Source: Peptoniphilus sp. (GTDB taxonomy: Bacteria > Bacillota > Clostridia > Tissierellales > Peptoniphilaceae). Taken from it: DNA of 19,527 bases. Positions 7,536 through 16,428 of this stretch are shown piece by piece. The notes under the pieces are model-generated. The model saw only the letters and a program-made list of their open reading frames with translations. It was not told the DNA's origin and searched no databases. The stretch is from positions 1-19,527 of the forward strand of contig JASBZH010000024.1 in NCBI GenBank assembly GCA_029983555.1. Reading direction: 5' to 3'. The position numbers and the translations under genes are program-made. Within the stretch, counting starts at the first letter, position 1. Each line of letters opens with the position of its first letter.

Positions 7536-9600
7536 TTATTTATTAGAGATTGGAGTAGAAGAATTGCCGTCTAGATTTGTAGAGATGGCTATAGAACAAA
7601 TTAAAGATAAATCAGAAAAACTTCTACAAGAAAATAAAATTGATTTTGAGAGCACTTCTGTTTATGCTACACCTAGACGTTTATCACTCATTGTAAATGG
7701 AATTGCGGAAAAACAAGAGGATAGCTCAAAAGAAGTTAAAGGTCCTTCAGCAAAAATCGCCTTTGATGAAGATAAAAATCCAACAAAGCCTCTACTAGGT
7801 TTTATGAAATCTCAAAGCATTACCCAAGATGATATTGAAATAAAAGAACTTAAGGGAACAGAATACGTCTTTGCAAATATTTCATCTATCGGTATTGATA
7901 CAAAAGAAATTCTAAAAGATATAATGCCTAGCTTAATTAGAGATATTAATTTCCCTAAAAACATGAGATGGGGAGGCAAGAATCTAAGATTTGCAAGACC
8001 TATAAGATGGATAGTTTCTCTTTTTAATGATGAAGTAGTAGAATTTGATTTTGAAAATATAAAAGTCACTAATAGAACTCATGGACATAGATTTTTGGGA
8101 TATTCAGATGTAATAATTGATGATGTCACAAATTATGAGCAAATACTAAAAAATAATTATGTAATATTAGATCAAAATAAGAGACGAGAAATAATTAAAT
8201 ATGAATCTAAAAAAATTGCAAAATCTTTGGGTGGAGAAATTCATGAAAATCCTGAGCTTTTAGAAGAACTCACTTATATAGTTGAATATCCAACTCCTAT
8301 TAAGGGAGATATTAAAAAAGAATATTTAATACTTCCAAAAGAAGTTGTAACTACAACTATGATAGACCACTTGAGATTTATACCAATTTATGCAAAAGAT
8401 GGAGAACTTCTTCCTTACTTTATAACTATTAGAAATGGTACAGATGAGTATAAGGAAATAGTAATTGAAGGAAATGAAAAAGTTCTTGGAGCAAGACTTG
8501 AAGATGCAAAATTCTTCTATGAAGATGATATCTCAAGACCACTTGAAGATTATGTTGAAAACTTAAATGGGGTTTTATTCTACGATAGTCTTGGAACAAT
8601 GATGCAAAAGGAAGAAAGAAACTCAATTTTGGCTAAAAAAATTGGAAAAACTCTTCAAGTTGCAGATGCGGCTCTAGATGATATCGACAGGGTGGCACAT
8701 TTATCTAAAGCAGATTTAACTACAAAAATGGTTGTAGAATTTACTGAACTTCAAGGAATTATGGGTTCAATTTATGCAAAAAAATCAGGTGAAAAAGATA
8801 TTGTCGCAACAGCTATTAGAGAACAATATCTGCCAAGATTTGCCGGAGACGAACTCCCAGATACTACAGTTGGTTCAATATTTTCACTTGCTGATAAATT
8901 GGATACAATAGCTGGTCTATTCGCAATTAATCAAATACCTACAGGATCTCAAGATCCATTTAAACTAAGAAGATCTGCAATTGGGGTTATAAATATTATC
9001 AAAAAAACTGGTTGGAAATTTGATCTAAAAGACATTTTTATAACTTCACTATATGAATATATTGAAAAATTGGGACTAACATTTAATCACGAGGAAGTCT
9101 TGGGAAAAATAGATGAATTTTTCTTGGGAAGAATTAAAACAATGCTTCAAGAAGAAGGAATCAGATACGATGTAATAGATTCTGTTTTAAAAGAAGACGA
9201 AGTTATATTAAATATTTTTGAGAAGGCAAATAGCTTAAATGATTGGTTTAATAGAGAGGATAGATCAAATTTTGTGGATGCTTTTGTTAGAATAAATAAT
9301 ATGACAAAAGATTTTGAAAAAACTGACGTAAATCCTGATCTATTTGATATTGAATCTGAAAATAAATTATATGAAAAATATTTAGAAGTGCACAAATCAG
9401 TAGAAGATAGTCTTGATACAATGGATATAAATTCTGCAATGGATAGTTTAAATTCACTTGTGCCATTTATTGATGAATATTTTGAAAATGTAATGGTCAT
9501 GTCTAAAGACGAAAAAATTAAAAACAACAGGTTATCATTACTAAATTCTGTAGAAGAAGATGTACAAAGAATTTTAAATATTGAAAAAATTGTCGAATAA
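7528..9600 (+). CDS. glyS: Glycyl-tRNA synthetase beta subunit
   Basis: This protein has 690 aa from the chosen start, the usual length. It begins NNYLLEIGVEELPSRF, the standard N-terminus of GlyS. Downstream are ATPRRLSLIV, the KNMRWGGKNLRFARPIRW motif, an HD-like segment around HLSKADLTTKMVVEFTELQG, and a helical C-terminal DALR-like anticodon-binding region. It pairs with GlyQ to charge tRNA-Gly. A GTG at 7519 is in frame, but GAGGTG (7516-7521) lies 6 nt before the ATG at 7528, so that ATG is the likely start. A 14-nt gap separates it from the next gene. Confidence 0.97.
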   Translation: MNNYLLEIGVEELPSRFVEMAIEQIKDKSEKLLQENKIDFESTSVYATPRRLSLIVNGIAEKQEDSSKEVKGPSAKIAFDEDKNPTKPLLGFMKSQSITQDDIEIKELKGTEYVFANISSIGIDTKEILKDIMPSLIRDINFPKNMRWGGKNLRFARPIRWIVSLFNDEVVEFDFENIKVTNRTHGHRFLGYSDVIIDDVTNYEQILKNNYVILDQNKRREIIKYESKKIAKSLGGEIHENPELLEELTYIVEYPTPIKGDIKKEYLILPKEVVTTTMIDHLRFIPIYAKDGELLPYFITIRNGTDEYKEIVIEGNEKVLGARLEDAKFFYEDDISRPLEDYVENLNGVLFYDSLGTMMQKEERNSILAKKIGKTLQVADAALDDIDRVAHLSKADLTTKMVVEFTELQGIMGSIYAKKSGEKDIVATAIREQYLPRFAGDELPDTTVGSIFSLADKLDTIAGLFAINQIPTGSQDPFKLRRSAIGVINIIKKTGWKFDLKDIFITSLYEYIEKLGLTFNHEEVLGKIDEFFLGRIKTMLQEEGIRYDVIDSVLKEDEVILNIFEKANSLNDWFNREDRSNFVDAFVRINNMTKDFEKTDVNPDLFDIESENKLYEKYLEVHKSVEDSLDTMDINSAMDSLNSLVPFIDEYFENVMVMSKDEKIKNNRLSLLNSVEEDVQRILNIEKIVE

Positions 9601-9614
9601 GGCTCGGTGAGGAA

Positions 9615-10244
9615 TTGAAATTTAGCGATAGGCAGACTGAGATAATAGAAATTGTTAAAAAAGACGGTCCAATAACTGGAGAAGAAATTGCTGAAAAATT
9701 AGGTCTGTCTAGGGCTACTATTAGAGCTGATCTTTCTGTTCTGACTATGATAGGAATAATAGGAGCAAGACCAAAAGTAGGCTATTTCTACACTGGTAAA
9801 AGCGAGCTTACAATTTTGACTGAAGACTATAAAAAGTTAAAAGTAAAAGATTTTATGTCTCTTCCTTTTTCTGTCGATGTAAAGACTTCAATTTATGATG
9901 TAATCGTCAATTTATTTATGGAAGATATATCTTCAATGTTTATTACAGAAAATGGATTTTTGGCGGGAATTGTATCCAGAAAAGATTTGATCAGATTTAC
10001 TCTTGGTAACTCTGATATAAAGAAGACCCCAATCTCAATAATAATGACTAGAATGCCAAATATTGTCCATATTTTTAGAGAAGATAGTGTCTATAAGGCA
10101 GCTAATCTTATTGTAACAAGAGGCTTTGACTCTTTGCCAGTAGTTAAAAAAGTAAATGAAAATGAATATAAAATAGTTGGTCGTTTTACTAAAACTAATG
10201 TCACAAGACTTTTTGTCGATATTTGTGATGGAGATATTTTATAG
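9615..10244 (+). CDS. ccpN: CcpN-like transcriptional repressor (HTH plus two CBS domains)
   Basis: This 209-aa protein has an N-terminal winged helix-turn-helix (about 1-60; GPITGEEIAEKLGLSRATIR) followed by a CBS pair (about 74-130 and 138-205). This is the layout of B. subtilis CcpN (YqzB), which represses gluconeogenic genes, with the CBS domains sensing adenine nucleotides. The segment ending in ARPKVGYFYTG also matches the CcpN family. It sits immediately before a ppsR (yqfL) homologue, the same order as in B. subtilis. The TTG start is the only in-frame candidate; the upstream GGTGAGG is unusually close (2 nt). The targets in this organism are unknown. Confidence 0.88.
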   Translation: MKFSDRQTEIIEIVKKDGPITGEEIAEKLGLSRATIRADLSVLTMIGIIGARPKVGYFYTGKSELTILTEDYKKLKVKDFMSLPFSVDVKTSIYDVIVNLFMEDISSMFITENGFLAGIVSRKDLIRFTLGNSDIKKTPISIIMTRMPNIVHIFREDSVYKAANLIVTRGFDSLPVVKKVNENEYKIVGRFTKTNVTRLFVDICDGDIL

Positions 10245-10253
10245 GGGGAACGA

Positions 10254-11081
10254 ATGAAAGATTTAGAAAATCCTTTAGTAGTGTTTGTAATTTCTGATTC
10301 AATTGGAGAGACAGGCGAATTAATAGCCAAGAGTTCTGTTAGACAATTTGAATCTGAAAATTTTGAAATTAGAAGATACCCTTATCACAATAGTGTTGAG
10401 CAAATAAAACCACTTTTAGAAGAAGCTGCTGAGATTGAAAATAGTCTTATAGTTTATACTAATGTAGTTTTGGACACTCGCAATTATATAGAAAAAGTGG
10501 CAAAAGAGTTGTCACTTCACACAGTCGATGTAATGGGGGAACCCATGAGACAAATCGAAGATATTTTAGGATATGAACCTATAAGAGAACCTGGGCTTAT
10601 TCGAAGACTTGACGAAAATTATTTTAAAAAAGTAGAGTGTGTTGAGTTTGCTGTTAAATATGACGATGGAAAAGATCCAAGAGGTGCTAGAAAAGCAGAT
10701 ATTTGCCTAGTTGGAATCTCAAGAACTTCAAAGACACCTCTTTCAATGTATCTAGCAAATAAGTTATATAAAGTTGCAAATATTCCACTAGTGCCAGAAG
10801 TTCCAGTTCCTCAAGAAGTTTATAATAAAGATGTTAATCGTGTAATTGGTCTAATAGCAAACCCAGATAAAATTATAACTATTAGAGAACAAAGACTGAA
10901 ATCTCTTGGACTTGAATCGGGAGCTAAGTATGCAAATTATGACAGAATTAAAGAGGAACTAGATTACTCTCGTCAGGTCATGGATGATTTAGGTTGCTAT
11001 GTCATAGATGTATCTGACAAGGCAATTGAAGAAACTGCAGAACTTATAATTGAAAGATACCAAGAACATTTTGAGAGGTAA
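10254..11081 (+). CDS. ppsR: Pyruvate, phosphate dikinase regulatory protein (PDRP, YqfL/PpsR family)
   Basis: This 275-aa protein belongs to the PDRP family (DUF299). The opening FVISDSIGETGELIAKS (11-27) and the P-loop-like GISRTSKTPLSMYLA (154-168) are diagnostic. Family members are bifunctional: they phosphorylate (ADP-dependent) and dephosphorylate (phosphate-dependent) a threonine of pyruvate phosphate dikinase or PEP synthase, and so switch PEP/pyruvate interconversion. The partner in a low-GC Firmicute is expected to be PpdK, but no ppdK lies in this window. The ATG follows a GGGGGAA purine tract, 9 nt after the ccpN-like gene, and only 2 nt separate it from dgt. Confidence 0.93.
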   Translation: MKDLENPLVVFVISDSIGETGELIAKSSVRQFESENFEIRRYPYHNSVEQIKPLLEEAAEIENSLIVYTNVVLDTRNYIEKVAKELSLHTVDVMGEPMRQIEDILGYEPIREPGLIRRLDENYFKKVECVEFAVKYDDGKDPRGARKADICLVGISRTSKTPLSMYLANKLYKVANIPLVPEVPVPQEVYNKDVNRVIGLIANPDKIITIREQRLKSLGLESGAKYANYDRIKEELDYSRQVMDDLGCYVIDVSDKAIEETAELIIERYQEHFER

Positions 11082-11083
11082 TT

Positions 11084-12097
11084 ATGAGTCTTAGAGTTGA
11101 AAGAGAAAAACTTGAACATTCAATGTATTTTGATTTTGCAACTTTTGCTGATAGCAGTAAAGGTCGCAAAAATTTTGAAGAGCAGTGTGATATTAGAACT
11201 CTTTTCCAAAGAGACAGGGATAGAATTATTCATTCTAAAAGTTTTAGGAGACTAAAACACAAGACACAAGTTTTTATTTCACCTGAAGGAGACCATTTTA
11301 GAACGAGACTTACCCATACTCTTGAAGTTAGTCAAATAGCTAGAACAATAGCTAGAGCTTTGAGATTAAATGAAGATTTAGTAGAGGCGATATCTCTTGG
11401 ACACGATTTGGGACATACCCCTTTTGGACACTCTGGAGAAAGAGTTTTAAACGATTTAAATAAAAAGGGATTTAGACATAACGAACAATCGCTAAGAGTT
11501 GTTGACTTTTTAGAAAGAAAAAAGGGCAGAATAGGACTAAATCTAACTGAGGAAGTTAGAGATGGCATTTTAAATCATTCTGGAGATAATGTTGCTAAAA
11601 CTCTTGAAGGTAAGATTATAAAATTTGCAGATAGAATTGCCTATATAAATCATGACATAGATGATGCTATAAGAGCGGGTATAATTAGTGAAAGTTCTCT
11701 TCCAAAAGAATTAACAAGAACCCTTGGACACTCTCCGTCTGAGAGGATAGATACTATGATAAATGCAATGATATCTAAAAGTTATGGGAAGCCAATTGTA
11801 GAAATGGAAGAAGAAATTTATGAGGCAACAATGGATTTGAGAAAATATATGTTTGATAGGGTTTATTTAGATCCAGTTGTCAAAAGTGAAAATCAAAAAA
11901 TAAATAGACTTTTAACTGAACTTTTTGATTTTTACAGAGATGATATAACTAAAGTTCCGCTTGATCATCTAAAAATATACGAAAATATAGATTGTGACGA
12001 GGATGATATAATTACTGATTATATTGCAGGAATGACAGATACTTATGCAATGAAACAAATTAAAGAAATTTTTATTCCGAAAGGATGGAGTATGTGA
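11084..12097 (+). CDS. dgt: dGTPase-like deoxynucleotide triphosphohydrolase (HD domain)
   Basis: This 337-aa protein shows the type 1 dGTPase/HD hydrolase pattern. The opening RDRDRIIHSKSFRRLKHKTQVF (43-64) and RTRLTHTLEVSQIARTIAR (73-91, metal ligand H78) precede the HD pair H107-D108 in LGHDLGHTPFGHSGE. A further aspartate, D183, lies in KFADRIAYINHD. Such enzymes hydrolyse dNTPs to the nucleoside and triphosphate, with dGTP the classical substrate; the true substrate here cannot be read from the sequence. The gene sits between ppsR and dnaG. It shares one base of spacing with dnaG, and its end supplies the ribosome binding site for dnaG. In B. subtilis yqxD occupies this place. Confidence 0.93.
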   Translation: MSLRVEREKLEHSMYFDFATFADSSKGRKNFEEQCDIRTLFQRDRDRIIHSKSFRRLKHKTQVFISPEGDHFRTRLTHTLEVSQIARTIARALRLNEDLVEAISLGHDLGHTPFGHSGERVLNDLNKKGFRHNEQSLRVVDFLERKKGRIGLNLTEEVRDGILNHSGDNVAKTLEGKIIKFADRIAYINHDIDDAIRAGIISESSLPKELTRTLGHSPSERIDTMINAMISKSYGKPIVEMEEEIYEATMDLRKYMFDRVYLDPVVKSENQKINRLLTELFDFYRDDITKVPLDHLKIYENIDCDEDDIITDYIAGMTDTYAMKQIKEIFIPKGWSM

Positions 12098-12098
12098 T

Positions 12099-13889
12099 TT
12101 GTTTGTAATAGATGACAATGTTCTTGATGAAATTAGAGAGAGAGTAGATATTGTAGATTTAATCGGAAGTTATGTTGATTTAAAGAGATCTGGTTCAAGT
12201 TATATGGGACTTTGCCCGTTTCATTCTGAGAAGACCCCATCATTTTCAGTTTCTCCATCTAAAAAGATTTTTAAGTGTTTTGGTTGTGGTGAAGGTGGCG
12301 ATGTAATAACTTTCATCATGAAAAGAGAAAATCTTGGTTTTAGAGAGGCTGTAGAGTTTCTCGCCGATAAATACAATATAACTCTTAAAGAGTATAGAGA
12401 TGAAAATAAAGCCTTGCGAGATAAAAGAAATAGAATGTATGAAATAAATCGCGAAGCTGCTATTCATTTTTTAAAGAATTTACAAAATTCTAAAAAGGCT
12501 AAGTTTTATCTTCAAAATAGATCTTTAAATAGTAAAACTATAATTAAATATGGGCTTGGATACTCAAAAGATTCTTGGAATGATTTATTGAATCACTTAA
12601 AATCTCTTGGATATAAAGAAGAGGAGCTATATGAACTTAATCTAATTTCTAAAGGCAAAAATGGGAATTATTATGACAGATTTAGAGACAGAATTATGTA
12701 TCCCATTATCAATAGAAATAACAAAGTTATAGGATTTGGTGCTAGGGCAATGGGAGATGCAATGCCTAAGTATTTAAATTCCAAAGAGACACCAATATTT
12801 AATAAGGGAAAAAACGTCTTTAATATAAATATAGTTTCTAAAGAATCAACTAGAGAGAGAATTATTCTAGTTGAAGGATATATGGATGTTATAAGTTTAT
12901 ATAATAGTGGTATTAATTATTGTGTAGCTAGTCTTGGTACTTCTTTAACTGAAGATCAAGCAGAGCTTATTGGGAAAATGGCAAAAAATATTTATATCTG
13001 CTATGACAGCGATAATGCAGGTTTAAATGCTACTTCAAGAGCAATCGATATATTTTTAGCAAAATCGATTAAACCAAGTGTCATTGAGCTAGAAGATGGA
13101 CTAGATCCAGATGATTATATAAAGAAGTATGGCAAAGAGAGATTTGAAAAAGAGATTAAAAATGCCAAGAGTTATATCGAATTTAAAATTAAGAGGTTAA
13201 AATCAAATTTTAGCCTAGATGATTCACAAAGTTTGAGTAATTTTACAATAGAAGCTGCAAAAATTCTATCAAGCATCAAAAATCCTATTGAGCGTGACGT
13301 TTATGTAAAGGGATTTTGCGAGAAATATAACATTTCTTATGGTGCAGTCAATAATTATATAAACTATCTAAATAGAAATAAGAGAAGAGATAACAAACAT
13401 TACAAAAAGAGAGACGTAAAATCTATAAATAAAGTAAAAGACGGCTCTATAAAATCTGAAGAAGAATTAATTGCCTATGCTTTTTTAGATGTCGATGTTT
13501 ACAAATATATCAAAGCAAATGTTGAGGTCCAATATTTTAGCAACTTGCAGTGCAGAATTGTTTTTGAAGAGATTAATAGATTTTTTGAAGATGAATTGGA
13601 GATTAAAGATTTTTTAGATGATTTAAACTCTAAAAAGTTAATTACATCTGATTTTATAGATAGAATTTTAAATATTAGTGATAATATCGTCGTAAAAAAT
13701 GATATAATTAACGATTTGATTATAAATATTAAGAGAAATTATCTAAAAAAGAAAAAGTCTAAAATTTTAGATGAAATTGAAAGTCTACAGAAAGATAATA
13801 ATATTTCTCTATTGCGCGATGCTTTAGAAAGTCTTAGAGAGATTAATTTAAAGCTGAGTGAATCGAATAAGGAGGATTACAATGAGTGA
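12099..13889 (+). CDS. dnaG: DNA primase DnaG
   Basis: This 596-aa protein has the three primase regions. The N-terminal zinc finger has C39, H42, C60 and C63 (LCPFHSEKTPSFSV … KCFGCGEGGD). The TOPRIM catalytic core contains EGYMD (259-263) and DSDNAG (303-308). A C-terminal helicase-interaction domain extends from about 450 to the end. It makes RNA primers for replication. The start is TTG (12099-12101) with AAGGATGGAG ending 8 nt upstream; no ATG near the N-terminus keeps the conserved IDDNVLDEIRERVDIVDLIG opening. The end overlaps rpoD by 8 nt, giving the conserved dnaG–rpoD macromolecular synthesis arrangement. Confidence 0.97.
   Translation: MFVIDDNVLDEIRERVDIVDLIGSYVDLKRSGSSYMGLCPFHSEKTPSFSVSPSKKIFKCFGCGEGGDVITFIMKRENLGFREAVEFLADKYNITLKEYRDENKALRDKRNRMYEINREAAIHFLKNLQNSKKAKFYLQNRSLNSKTIIKYGLGYSKDSWNDLLNHLKSLGYKEEELYELNLISKGKNGNYYDRFRDRIMYPIINRNNKVIGFGARAMGDAMPKYLNSKETPIFNKGKNVFNINIVSKESTRERIILVEGYMDVISLYNSGINYCVASLGTSLTEDQAELIGKMAKNIYICYDSDNAGLNATSRAIDIFLAKSIKPSVIELEDGLDPDDYIKKYGKERFEKEIKNAKSYIEFKIKRLKSNFSLDDSQSLSNFTIEAAKILSSIKNPIERDVYVKGFCEKYNISYGAVNNYINYLNRNKRRDNKHYKKRDVKSINKVKDGSIKSEEELIAYAFLDVDVYKYIKANVEVQYFSNLQCRIVFEEINRFFEDELEIKDFLDDLNSKKLITSDFIDRILNISDNIVVKNDIINDLIINIKRNYLKKKKSKILDEIESLQKDNNISLLRDALESLREINLKLSESNKEDYNE
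13700..13708 (+). promoter_or_regulatory. Possible extended -10 promoter inside dnaG, ahead of rpoD
   Basis: TGATATAAT matches the extended -10 pattern (TG-n-TATAAT) exactly and lies 173 nt before the rpoD ATG. No convincing -35 precedes it. One or two such matches are expected by chance in AT-rich DNA of this size, so support is weak. Confidence 0.25.
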
Positions 13890-14988
13890 CGTTACTAATA
13901 AGACTGACAAGAATATTAAAAATAAAAAGTCAAAAGAAAATGTCATAAATGAACTTCTAAAGAAAGGCAAGAAGAAAAAGAAGTTGACCTATGAAGAAAT
14001 AGGTGATGCTTTAGAAAGTTTTTCTATAGATTCTGATGAAATTGATTCTATATATAAAGAGTTTGAAAAACAAGATATAGAAGTAGTTTCGGAAAAGGAA
14101 GATAAAGAAGATGACGAGGTAGATGCAAGCAAAGAGGATTTGTCTGTTCCAAAGGGAGTAACAGTAGATGATCCCGTGAGAATGTATCTAAAAGAAATTG
14201 GAAAGATTTCACTTTTGACTGCTGAAGAAGAAGTTGAGATTGCAAAGAGAATGGAAGCTGGCGATGAACATGCTAAAAAAGAACTGGCTGAGGCTAACCT
14301 TCGTCTAGTTGTTTCAATTGCAAAAAGGTATGTTGGTCGTGGAATGAGTTTTCTTGATTTGATTCAAGAGGGAAATCTTGGACTTATGAAGGCAGTAGAT
14401 AAATTTGATTATACCAAAGGATTTAAGTTTTCAACTTATGCAACTTGGTGGATAAGACAAGCAATAACTAGAGCAATTGCCGATCAAGCTAGAACAATTA
14501 GAATCCCAGTACACATGGTAGAGACTATAAATAAGCTTGTTAGAGTTCAAAGACAGCTCGTTCAAGAATTAGGACGCGACCCACTTCCAGAAGAAATAGC
14601 AAAAGAGATGAATCTCGATGTAGATAGAGTTCGAGAAATTCAAAAAATTGCTCAAGAACCAGTTTCTCTTGAGACACCTATAGGTGAAGAAGAAGATTCT
14701 CATTTGGGAGATTTTATACCTGATGATGAAATATTATCACCATCAGATGCTGCGACATTTACTCTTTTAAAAGAACAACTTTCAACTGTACTTGAAACGC
14801 TAACTGAAAGGGAGAAGAAAGTTTTAACTCTTAGATTTGGATTATATGACGGTAGAGCTAGAACTTTGGAAGAAGTAGGAAAAGAGTTTGACGTAACTAG
14901 AGAAAGAATTAGACAAATAGAGGCTAAGGCGCTTAGAAAACTTCGCCATCCAAGCCGATCTAAAAAATTAAAGGATTATTTGGAATGA
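13882..14988 (+). CDS. rpoD: RNA polymerase primary sigma factor (sigma-70/SigA)
   Basis: From the chosen ATG the protein has 368 aa, typical for a Firmicute SigA. A Lys-rich N-terminus and acidic linker (1-90) stand for region 1.1. Region 1.2 starts at DDPVRMYLKEIG (96-107), and regions 2.1-2.4 span about 137-212 (ANLRLVVSIAKRYVGRG; FSTYATWWIRQAITRA). Region 3 spans about 215-290, and region 4 carries the helix-turn-helix TLEEVGKEFDVTRERIRQIE (328-347). It directs RNA polymerase to housekeeping promoters. An in-frame ATG at 13858 exists, but AAGGAGG lies just 6-7 nt before the ATG at 13882. It overlaps dnaG by 8 nt and trmK by 4 nt. Confidence 0.98.
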   Translation: MSDVTNKTDKNIKNKKSKENVINELLKKGKKKKKLTYEEIGDALESFSIDSDEIDSIYKEFEKQDIEVVSEKEDKEDDEVDASKEDLSVPKGVTVDDPVRMYLKEIGKISLLTAEEEVEIAKRMEAGDEHAKKELAEANLRLVVSIAKRYVGRGMSFLDLIQEGNLGLMKAVDKFDYTKGFKFSTYATWWIRQAITRAIADQARTIRIPVHMVETINKLVRVQRQLVQELGRDPLPEEIAKEMNLDVDRVREIQKIAQEPVSLETPIGEEEDSHLGDFIPDDEILSPSDAATFTLLKEQLSTVLETLTEREKKVLTLRFGLYDGRARTLEEVGKEFDVTRERIRQIEAKALRKLRHPSRSKKLKDYLE

Positions 14989-15674
14989 TAAAATTATCTA
15001 AGAGGTTACAAAAAATTGCAGATTTAGTGGACGATGGCGCCACTGTAATAGATGTAGGCACAGATCATGGATATGTGCCTAATTTTTTATGTATGAGTGG
15101 CATATCAAAAGATATTTATGCCACAGATATTTCTAAAAATTCTTTGGAAAAATCAATTGAACTCACTAAGAAGCTGGGTAATGAGAAATATATAAAAAAT
15201 ATACTTGCAAATGGAATAGTTGATGAAAAGAGAGACAACATCATAATTGCAGGCCTTGGCGGAATTCAAATTGCAGAAATAATACTAAATAGGGAAGGAG
15301 TAGCTAAAAGTGCAAATAAATTAATACTCCAGCCAATGCAAAAAACTTGGATTTTGAAGAGGGAACTCATGAATAAAGGCTTTAATATTTTTGATGAAGA
15401 GATAGTTTTTGAAGACGGAAGATTTTTTGAAATACTTTTAGCTAAATATTCTGCCAAAAAATTAGACTATTCAGAAAAAGACATTTATATATCAAAAGCT
15501 CTTGTCGAAAAAAAAGATAAATTGTATTTAAAATTATTAAAAGAGCGAGAGGAAATTTTAAAAAATATTTTAGAAAATTTTGATTCCAAAAATGACAGGT
15601 CTTTGAAAAGATATGAGCAACTTGAGCTAAATTTAAAATATTTGAGGGAGGCAATAGATGAAATATCGAGTTAA
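14985..15674 (+). CDS. trmK: tRNA (adenine-N1)-methyltransferase, TrmK family
   Basis: This 229-aa protein has the SAM-binding motif VIDVGTDHGYVP (21-32) and the AGLGG motif (89-93; usually AGMGG), which define the TrmK/YqfN family. A helical, charged C-terminal region (about 155-229) is probably the coiled coil seen in this family. TrmK methylates N1 of adenine 22 in tRNA. The gene follows rpoD with an ATGA overlap and overlaps the next gene by 17 nt. The order sigA–trmK–yqfO is conserved in Firmicutes. Confidence 0.92.
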   Translation: MIKLSKRLQKIADLVDDGATVIDVGTDHGYVPNFLCMSGISKDIYATDISKNSLEKSIELTKKLGNEKYIKNILANGIVDEKRDNIIIAGLGGIQIAEIILNREGVAKSANKLILQPMQKTWILKRELMNKGFNIFDEEIVFEDGRFFEILLAKYSAKKLDYSEKDIYISKALVEKKDKLYLKLLKEREEILKNILENFDSKNDRSLKRYEQLELNLKYLREAIDEISS

Positions 15675-16428
15675 AGAAATAATAAAATTTATGGAAGATT
15701 GGGCAAAAGACGAATACCAACTTTCGTGGGATAATTCTGGAAAACAAATATATTTTGATGACAGTACTGAGAGTGTTGTTCTTGGAATGGATCTTACAGA
15801 TAAATTGATAGAAATGGCAATTGAAAATAAATCAAAGCTTATTATAACTCATCATCCACTATTTTTTAATGGAGCTAAAAATATATGTGAAGGAACTTAT
15901 TTGGGAGACAATATTATTAGGCTAATAGACAATAGAATTTCTGTATTGTCAACTCACACATCTCTTGATATCGCACCAGGCGGAGTAAATGACTCTATAT
16001 TTAAAAAATTGAGATTAAATGATAGAGAAGTTCTAACTTACGAAGAAGAAAAGCCTATGGGACTATTAGGAACTCTAGATAGTAAGATGGAATTTAATGA
16101 TTTCGTAGAATTTATAAAAGATGCATTAGATGTTAAAAATGTCAGGAGTTATGGCAAAAAACCAAACAAAATAAAAAAGGTATCCTTAATGGGAGGATCT
16201 GGCGCTGATTTTATTGATGTTGCAAGTTCCTTATCTGATATATTTATAACAGCAGATGTAAAATATCATGACGGACAAAGGGCGTATGAAAGGGATTTTG
16301 CAGTTGTAGATTTAGGACATTTTCATTCTGAAAAAGTTGTGCTAGATGAAATTAAAAATAGACTTAAAAATCAATTTAAAGATTTAGAGATTGAAATAAA
16401 TAAGAATTCAACATTTGAACTTGATTAA
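15658..16428 (+). CDS. Nif3-like dinuclear metal centre protein (YqfO family, short form)
   Basis: This 256-aa protein matches the Nif3/GTP cyclohydrolase I type 2-like family. Likely metal ligands are H65 and H66 in THHPLFF, D104 in HTSLD (100-104), and a histidine and glutamate in the C-terminal GHFHSEK. The WDNSG opening motif is also typical. It lacks the extra PII/CutA-like middle domain of B. subtilis YqfO (about 370 aa), so it is the short form. The biochemical role of the family is poorly defined. ATG with GGGAGG upstream, inside trmK. It is the last gene of the long run, and its end carries the rnpB -35 box. Confidence 0.88.
   Translation: MKYRVKEIIKFMEDWAKDEYQLSWDNSGKQIYFDDSTESVVLGMDLTDKLIEMAIENKSKLIITHHPLFFNGAKNICEGTYLGDNIIRLIDNRISVLSTHTSLDIAPGGVNDSIFKKLRLNDREVLTYEEEKPMGLLGTLDSKMEFNDFVEFIKDALDVKNVRSYGKKPNKIKKVSLMGGSGADFIDVASSLSDIFITADVKYHDGQRAYERDFAVVDLGHFHSEKVVLDEIKNRLKNQFKDLEIEINKNSTFELD

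Noticed and set aside
9601..9614. Possible regulatory element between glyS and the ccpN-like gene
   Set aside because: The 14-nt gap only holds the ribosome binding site.
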